Shown here: one piece after another, positions 15,432-19,060 of the stretch
How positions within the stretch are numbered: position 1 is the stretch's first letter
Layout of the letters: every line of letters starts with the position of its first letter
Source of the DNA: Pseudobdellovibrio sp.
GTDB lineage: Bacteria; Bdellovibrionota; Bdellovibrionia; Bdellovibrionales; Bdellovibrionaceae
Direction of reading: 5' to 3'
Length of the DNA stretch: 19,060 nt
Assembly (NCBI GenBank): GCA_025449725.1
Contig: JANWIU010000133.1
Location: forward strand, 1-19,060
Notes under the pieces: model-generated
The model's input: the letters and a program-made list of their open reading frames with translations, nothing else
The model's database searches: none
What the model was told of the DNA's origin: nothing
Translations under genes and position numbers: made by a program

Positions 15432-15935
15432 TTAATACAAGCGGGAAAGTTCAGTAGAATATTTTCCGGGAGCATAATTCAGTAAACGGGTCTTGTAGAG
15501 CTCTTGAAAATCTTTTTCGTCATTTGCGTAAGAAGCATAAGGAAATATGGCAATGCCTCCCCGTGGAGTGAATTCACCGATGACTTCAATGTATTTCGGT
15601 TTCAGCAGTTTCACCAGGTCATCGCAGATTTTTTGAACGCAGTCTTCGTGAAAGTCGCCATGGTTTCTAAAGCTGAAAAGATAAAGTTTCAATGATTTGC
15701 TCTCAACCATTTTACGACCAGCAATGTAATTGATGAAGATCTTCGCGAAATCAGGCTGGCCTGTCTTGGGGCAAAGCGAAGTGAACTCAGTGCAAACGAA
15801 GCTGGTCCAAGCAATGGCATTTGGATTCTTATTTTCGAAGCTCTCCAGCAAAGAAGGGCTGTAGTTCTGAGGATAAAGGGTCGTCGCTTCGCCTAATTTA
15901 AGAGGTGCGAGTTCTTTTTTTGTTCGATTCTTCAT
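15432..15935 (-). CDS. queF: NADPH-dependent 7-cyano-7-deazaguanine reductase (type I QueF)
   Basis: QueF reduces the nitrile of preQ0 to preQ1 with NADPH in the queuosine tRNA-modification pathway. The 167-residue protein is a single-domain (type I) enzyme with EFTSLCPKTGQPDF holding the thioimide-forming Cys55 and the acid Asp62, the family motif ESKSLKLYLFSFRNHGDFHED and the late block GEFTPRGGI. I chose the ATG at 15935 because the protein then begins in register with the Bacillus subtilis enzyme as I remember it, whose catalytic residues are also Cys55 and Asp62. Upstream ATG 15950 and TTG 15989 would add 5 or 18 residues. It converges on the response regulator gene with four bases between stops, and is divergent from mraY. 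I see no preQ1 riboswitch upstream. Confidence 0.95.
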   Translation of the reverse strand: MKNRTKKELAPLKLGEATTLYPQNYSPSLLESFENKNPNAIAWTSFVCTEFTSLCPKTGQPDFAKIFINYIAGRKMVESKSLKLYLFSFRNHGDFHEDCVQKICDDLVKLLKPKYIEVIGEFTPRGGIAIFPYASYANDEKDFQELYKTRLLNYAPGKYSTELSRLY

Positions 15936-15978
15936 CACATTTTTCTTCATGGTGGGTAAACTAACGGGCGGGAACTCA

Positions 15979-16046
15979 GAAATCAACAAGAAAACGCAAA
16001 ATTTATGAGTGATTTCATGTATTTAGTAAAATTTTCTTGAAATCAA
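15979..16046. promoter_or_regulatory. Three GAAATCA copies in the queF/mraY divergent region
   Basis: GAAATCAA occurs at 15979-15986 and 16039-16046, and the reverse complement of the same motif (GATTTCA) at 16011-16017. The second and third copies form a perfect seven-base inverted repeat (16011-16017 with 16038-16044). The third copy overlaps a candidate mraY -35 box. The cluster sits in a 165-base divergent region, as expected of a regulator binding site, but its function is inferred. Confidence 0.35.
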
Positions 16047-16066
16047 ACGGGCGTTCGTGCTACGAA
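16037..16066 (+). promoter_or_regulatory. Candidate extended -10 promoter for mraY-murD-ftsW
   Basis: A TTGAAA box (16037-16042) stands 18 bases before TACGAA (16061-16066), which is preceded by TGC, giving an extended -10. Transcription would start near 16073, about 28 bases before the mraY ATG. The -10 core also lies within a small palindrome (TTCGT-GCT-ACGAA, 16054-16066). The -10 match is only three of six, so this is a candidate. Confidence 0.35.
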
Positions 16067-16100
16067 TACAGATCAACCCCAATCAGGATGTGACAACAGC

Positions 16101-17177
16101 ATGGTTTATCATTGGCTCTATTCGATGGCCGATCAGTATTCGGTTTTGAATGTTTTCCGCTACATAACAGTAAGAACTTTTATTTCTTTCTTTACGGGAT
16201 TCTTTCTTTGTCTAATTTGGGGTCCCTACTTTATTGACCGTTTGAAAGAAAAGCATTTCGGTCAGTCTATTCGTGAAGATGGTCCGCAAACTCACAAAAA
16301 GAAAGCCGGCACACCAACGATGGGCGGTTGGCTGATCTTACTCAGCACCATTCTTTCTATTGTTCTATGGATTGATATTCGTAACCCGTTAGTCGTAGGA
16401 ACTTTGCTTATCACGTGGGGCTTCGGACTCATCGGTTACATCGACGATTATTTAAAAGTTTCAAAAAAGAATTCAAAAGGGCTTTCAGGGAAAATCCGCT
16501 TAGCGGGAGAATTTTTAATTTCGGGTCTTACGCTTTTGATTCTCATTCAGTACTACAATCTGAATACAGAAGTCGGAATTCCATTTTTAAAAGAATTGGT
16601 TTTTGATTTAGGTGTTTACTACGCCTTGTTCGGTGCGCTGGTTATTGTCGGTACCGCAAACGCTGTTAACCTGACAGACGGTCTGGACGGATTAGCAATT
16701 GTTCCTGTTATTGTTTCGGCTTCGACACTGGCACTGTTTGCCTATATTGTTGGGCACTCCTCGATAGCGAACTACCTGCAGATCACGCACATTCCGGGTG
16801 CGGGAGAGCTTTCTCCGTTAGCTGCAGCGATGGTGGCAGGCGGTCTGGGGTTTTTATGGTTTAACACTTACCCGGCGCAAGTCTTCATGGGCGACGTCGG
16901 AAGTTTAAGTCTCGGCGGCTTTCTGGGTTCGATGGCTGTTTTTACAAAAAATGAAATTTTGATGGTTTTACTCGGCGGCGTTTTTGTTGCCGAGGCGTTA
17001 TCCGTAATCACGCAGGTTATTTCTTTCAAGCTCACAGGGAAGCGGGTCTTTAAAATGGCTCCGATTCATCACCACTTTGAGTTAGGCGGAATGACGGAAA
17101 CAAAAATCATCGTTCGCTTCTGGATTATTTCAATCCTGTTGGCGGTTCTAAGTCTTGCAACTTTAAAATTAAGATAA
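16101..17177 (+). CDS. mraY: Phospho-MurNAc-pentapeptide translocase
   Basis: MraY is the polytopic inner membrane enzyme that transfers phospho-MurNAc-pentapeptide from UDP to undecaprenyl phosphate, making lipid I. The 358-residue protein has about ten hydrophobic spans. Family motifs are intact: HKKKAGTPTMGG (65-76), the Asp pair in YIDDYLK (Asp115-Asp116), NLTDGLDGLA (190-199), FMGDVGSL with Asp265, and the loop PIHHHFELGG with the His triplet at 323-325. The ATG at 16101 has AGGA about 12 bases upstream, somewhat far, but the N-terminus MVYHWLY is as expected. It heads the second half of the split cell wall cluster, with murD 13 bases downstream, and its upstream gap holds a candidate promoter. 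Confidence 0.97.
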   Translation: MVYHWLYSMADQYSVLNVFRYITVRTFISFFTGFFLCLIWGPYFIDRLKEKHFGQSIREDGPQTHKKKAGTPTMGGWLILLSTILSIVLWIDIRNPLVVGTLLITWGFGLIGYIDDYLKVSKKNSKGLSGKIRLAGEFLISGLTLLILIQYYNLNTEVGIPFLKELVFDLGVYYALFGALVIVGTANAVNLTDGLDGLAIVPVIVSASTLALFAYIVGHSSIANYLQITHIPGAGELSPLAAAMVAGGLGFLWFNTYPAQVFMGDVGSLSLGGFLGSMAVFTKNEILMVLLGGVFVAEALSVITQVISFKLTGKRVFKMAPIHHHFELGGMTETKIIVRFWIISILLAVLSLATLKLR

Positions 17178-17190
17178 AAAGTAGGTTTCT

Positions 17191-18582
17191 ATGTGGAAAG
17201 AAGTTTCGGAATTAAAAGATAAAAAAATATTGATCGTGGGCCTTGGCCGAACGGGTGTATCGCTTGCAAAGTTTTTAACTAAGCACGAAGCGCAAGTGAC
17301 GGTTACAGATCACAAATCAAAACCGGAGCTTTCTTCGCAGCTGGAGCAGCTTGATGAATACCAGAACATAAAGTTTGAATTAGGTTCTCATTCACCGAAA
17401 ACATTCTTATCGCAAGATTTGGTTATTCTGTCGCCGGGCGTGGCTCCGCATTTAAAAATCTTTGAATACGCCCGTCAGCAAGGTATTAAAATCACAGGCG
17501 AGTTTGAATTTATTTCGGCCTTCATTAAAGAACCACTTGTGGCTGTAACAGGTACTAACGGCAAAACGACCATTGCACGTCTGGCAGAAGCCATGCTTAA
17601 AGGAAGCGGAGTTGAATGCTGGGTTGGCGGTGCAACGGATAGACCTCTGACAAATTATTTGTTGGAAGATACCAAAGCACGTTTAGTCATCGCAGAAGTT
17701 TCAAGCTTTATGCTTGAACACGTCGTCGATTTTTCACCGAACAATATCGTTTTCACAAACTTGGCGGAAAACCATCTTGAGCGGTACCGTTCAATGGAAG
17801 ATTACGTCAATGCAAAACGCAAAGTTTTTAAAAACACCAGTCAGGCGACCACTTCGATTTTAAACGCGGATGATAACGCTGTCGTTGAATTGGCGCGTGA
17901 CCCTTCTGTTCAGCGCGGTCGTATATTTTACTTTTCAAGAAAACCGGCTTTAGAGCCGCAAATTATGAACATCGGTGGTGCCGTAAACGTGGGTGACGAG
18001 CTTCGCGTCCGTACCGGCCCTGAAATCGAAACTTTTTCTATCAAAAATATTAAGATGAAGGGTAAGCACTCCATTGAAAATATGATGGCAGCGATGCTTT
18101 TGGCCCGCGAACACGGGGCCACTCATGAGGCCGTTCAAAAGGTGATCGAGACCTTCCCGGGCATCAAGCATCGTTTGGAGTACGTTCGCAAAGTTGGCGG
18201 CGTTTTATTCTATAACGATTCTAAAGCTACTAACGTTCACGCGGTTTCTCGGGCTCTGGATTGCTTTGACGAGAACGTCATTCTGATTGCCGGTGGTAAA
18301 GATACGAATTTGAATTACGGTCCTTTGCAAAATATGATCAAACGCAAAGTGAAAACTTTGATTTTAGTGGGTGAAGCTAAAGAGCGTATAAACCGCGACC
18401 TTGGCGACTTTTCGGAAACTTATTTGATCGGTACTTTTGAAGAAGCGGTTCTGATCGCCTACCAAAAGTCGAGAATCGGCGACATCGTTTTACTTTCTCC
18501 CGGCTGTTCAAGCTTTGATATGTTTGACAGTTACGAAGAGAGAGGCGACTATTTTAAAGAGATCGTCAAAAAATTCAAATAA
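17191..18582 (+). CDS. murD: UDP-MurNAc-L-alanine:D-glutamate ligase
   Basis: MurD adds D-glutamate to UDP-MurNAc-L-Ala in the cytosol, the step just before MurE. The 463-residue product has the N-terminal Rossmann-like UDP-binding domain (ILIVGLGRTGVSLAKFL, ILSPGVAPH), the ATP loop VTGTNGKTT (GTNGKT at 121-126), TNLAENHLERY with the following YVNAKRKVF block, and the C-terminal NDSKATN and IAGGKD motifs, which are typical of MurD. A weak GTAGG precedes the ATG at 17191. It sits between mraY and ftsW as in most dcw clusters, and the short gaps suggest one transcript. Confidence 0.97.
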   Translation: MWKEVSELKDKKILIVGLGRTGVSLAKFLTKHEAQVTVTDHKSKPELSSQLEQLDEYQNIKFELGSHSPKTFLSQDLVILSPGVAPHLKIFEYARQQGIKITGEFEFISAFIKEPLVAVTGTNGKTTIARLAEAMLKGSGVECWVGGATDRPLTNYLLEDTKARLVIAEVSSFMLEHVVDFSPNNIVFTNLAENHLERYRSMEDYVNAKRKVFKNTSQATTSILNADDNAVVELARDPSVQRGRIFYFSRKPALEPQIMNIGGAVNVGDELRVRTGPEIETFSIKNIKMKGKHSIENMMAAMLLAREHGATHEAVQKVIETFPGIKHRLEYVRKVGGVLFYNDSKATNVHAVSRALDCFDENVILIAGGKDTNLNYGPLQNMIKRKVKTLILVGEAKERINRDLGDFSETYLIGTFEEAVLIAYQKSRIGDIVLLSPGCSSFDMFDSYEERGDYFKEIVKKFK

Positions 18583-18586
18583 GACG

Positions 18587-18599
18587 GTCCTTTTAGGAC
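18587..18599 (+). promoter_or_regulatory. Small hairpin over the ftsW ribosome binding region
   Basis: GTCCT-TTT-AGGAC is a perfect five-pair stem with a three-base loop, ending five bases before the ftsW ATG. Its 3' arm contains AGGA, while a second AGGA (18599-18602 region, too close to the start) lies just outside. It may modulate ftsW translation; it is too short and lacks the T-run needed for a terminator. Confidence 0.2.
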
Positions 18600-18603
18600 A
18601 GGA

Positions 18604-19060
18604 ATGCGCACAAGATTTTTTACATCAAGTTTGTTTCTATCCCTTGTAGCTTTATTCGGAATCGGCCTCATGCAGGTCTACAGCTCCAGTTATATTTTCG
18701 CAACTGAGTCCTACGGCGACGGGCTGTACTTTTTTAAACGCCAGTTAATCTTCACATTGCTGGCAGCCGTCGTTCTGATAGTGACCACACAAATTCCTTT
18801 TCAGTTTATACGGAAGTGGTCGTGGGCCATGTGGCCGGCTTCGTTTGTACTTTTGCTGGCAACTTTTATTCCCGGTATCGGAGTTCGCGTCGGTGGTGCA
18901 CTTCGCTGGATTCAGCTTCCTGGCGGTATGCGCTTCGAACCATCGGAAATTGCTAAAGTGGCTTTTTGTTTTTTGCTGGCAAGTCTTGTCTGCCGTAAAG
19001 AAAATTTCCTAAGCCGCATTAAATGGGGCTGGATTGCCGCTTTGATTCTTGTTCCTCTGG
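18604..19060 (+). CDS. ftsW: Septal peptidoglycan glycosyltransferase FtsW (SEDS family), 3' end missing
   Basis: FtsW is a multispanning SEDS-family protein that polymerises lipid II at the division septum with its partner class B penicillin-binding protein. The first 152 residues are present, about 40% of the usual length, and the frame runs open to the window edge. Visible family features are the first span with GLMQVYSSS, the YFFKRQ motif at the start of the second, and the conserved block GGALRWIQLPGGMRFEPSEIAK. RodA is a close paralogue with the same early motifs; position after murD argues for FtsW. The ATG at 18604 directly follows an AGGACAGGA stretch, and a small hairpin overlaps part of it. 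murG and murC would be expected downstream, outside the window. Confidence 0.93.
   Translation, partial: MRTRFFTSSLFLSLVALFGIGLMQVYSSSYIFATESYGDGLYFFKRQLIFTLLAAVVLIVTTQIPFQFIRKWSWAMWPASFVLLLATFIPGIGVRVGGALRWIQLPGGMRFEPSEIAKVAFCFLLASLVCRKENFLSRIKWGWIAALILVPL

Noticed and set aside
15936..16100. preQ1 riboswitch upstream of queF
   Set aside because: I saw no C-rich hairpin with a following A-rich tail on the minus strand between mraY and queF.

Overview
The window reads as chromosomal DNA of a Gram-negative bacterium. It carries CMP-Kdo synthesis genes for lipopolysaccharide and a MurE ligase with the DNPR motif of meso-diaminopimelate enzymes. Protein flavour and gene content suggest a Bdellovibrio-like member of the Bdellovibrionota; that placement is my inference from recall and has not been checked. 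Genes are tightly packed, with many ATGA-type overlaps, and no gap exceeds 300 bases. I found no tRNA, rRNA, CRISPR array, insertion sequence or phage gene.

Layout. (1) 1-3920, plus strand: a housekeeping/LPS operon of engB (5' end cut by the window edge), kdsB, pyrG and kdsD. PyrG makes CTP, KdsB uses CTP to activate Kdo, and KdsD makes the arabinose 5-phosphate from which Kdo is built. (2) 4006-7630, plus strand: five or six overlapping genes for exported proteins that I do not recognise. They are a coiled-coil secreted protein whose frame is broken by one in-frame TAA, a second secreted protein, a small membrane-anchored helical protein, a third secreted protein and a small lipoprotein. 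Three of them seem to share one architecture and a conserved cysteine pair. This cluster is the best candidate for an undescribed envelope system. (3) 7636-10865, minus strand: a serine esterase of the phospholipase/carboxylesterase family, then a complete three-gene ABC exporter (one ATPase and two permeases of the PF06182 type). (4) 10910-13827, plus strand: murE and murF. (5) 13898-15935: a secreted metzincin-like metalloprotease, an OmpR-type response regulator with no kinase beside it, and, on the minus strand, queF for queuosine synthesis. (6) 16101 to the end, plus strand: mraY, murD and the start of ftsW.

Blocks 4 and 6 are pieces of the division and cell wall (dcw) cluster in the usual relative order murE-murF-mraY-murD-ftsW, but three unrelated genes sit between murF and mraY, and no ftsI or ftsL lies before murE. 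Together MurE, MurD and MurF build the UDP-MurNAc-pentapeptide, MraY moves it to the lipid carrier, and FtsW acts at the septum. Several short inverted or direct repeats in the intergenic gaps (10168-10188, 10883-10902, 14665-14675, 15979-16046) are possible regulatory sites, supported only by their symmetry and position.
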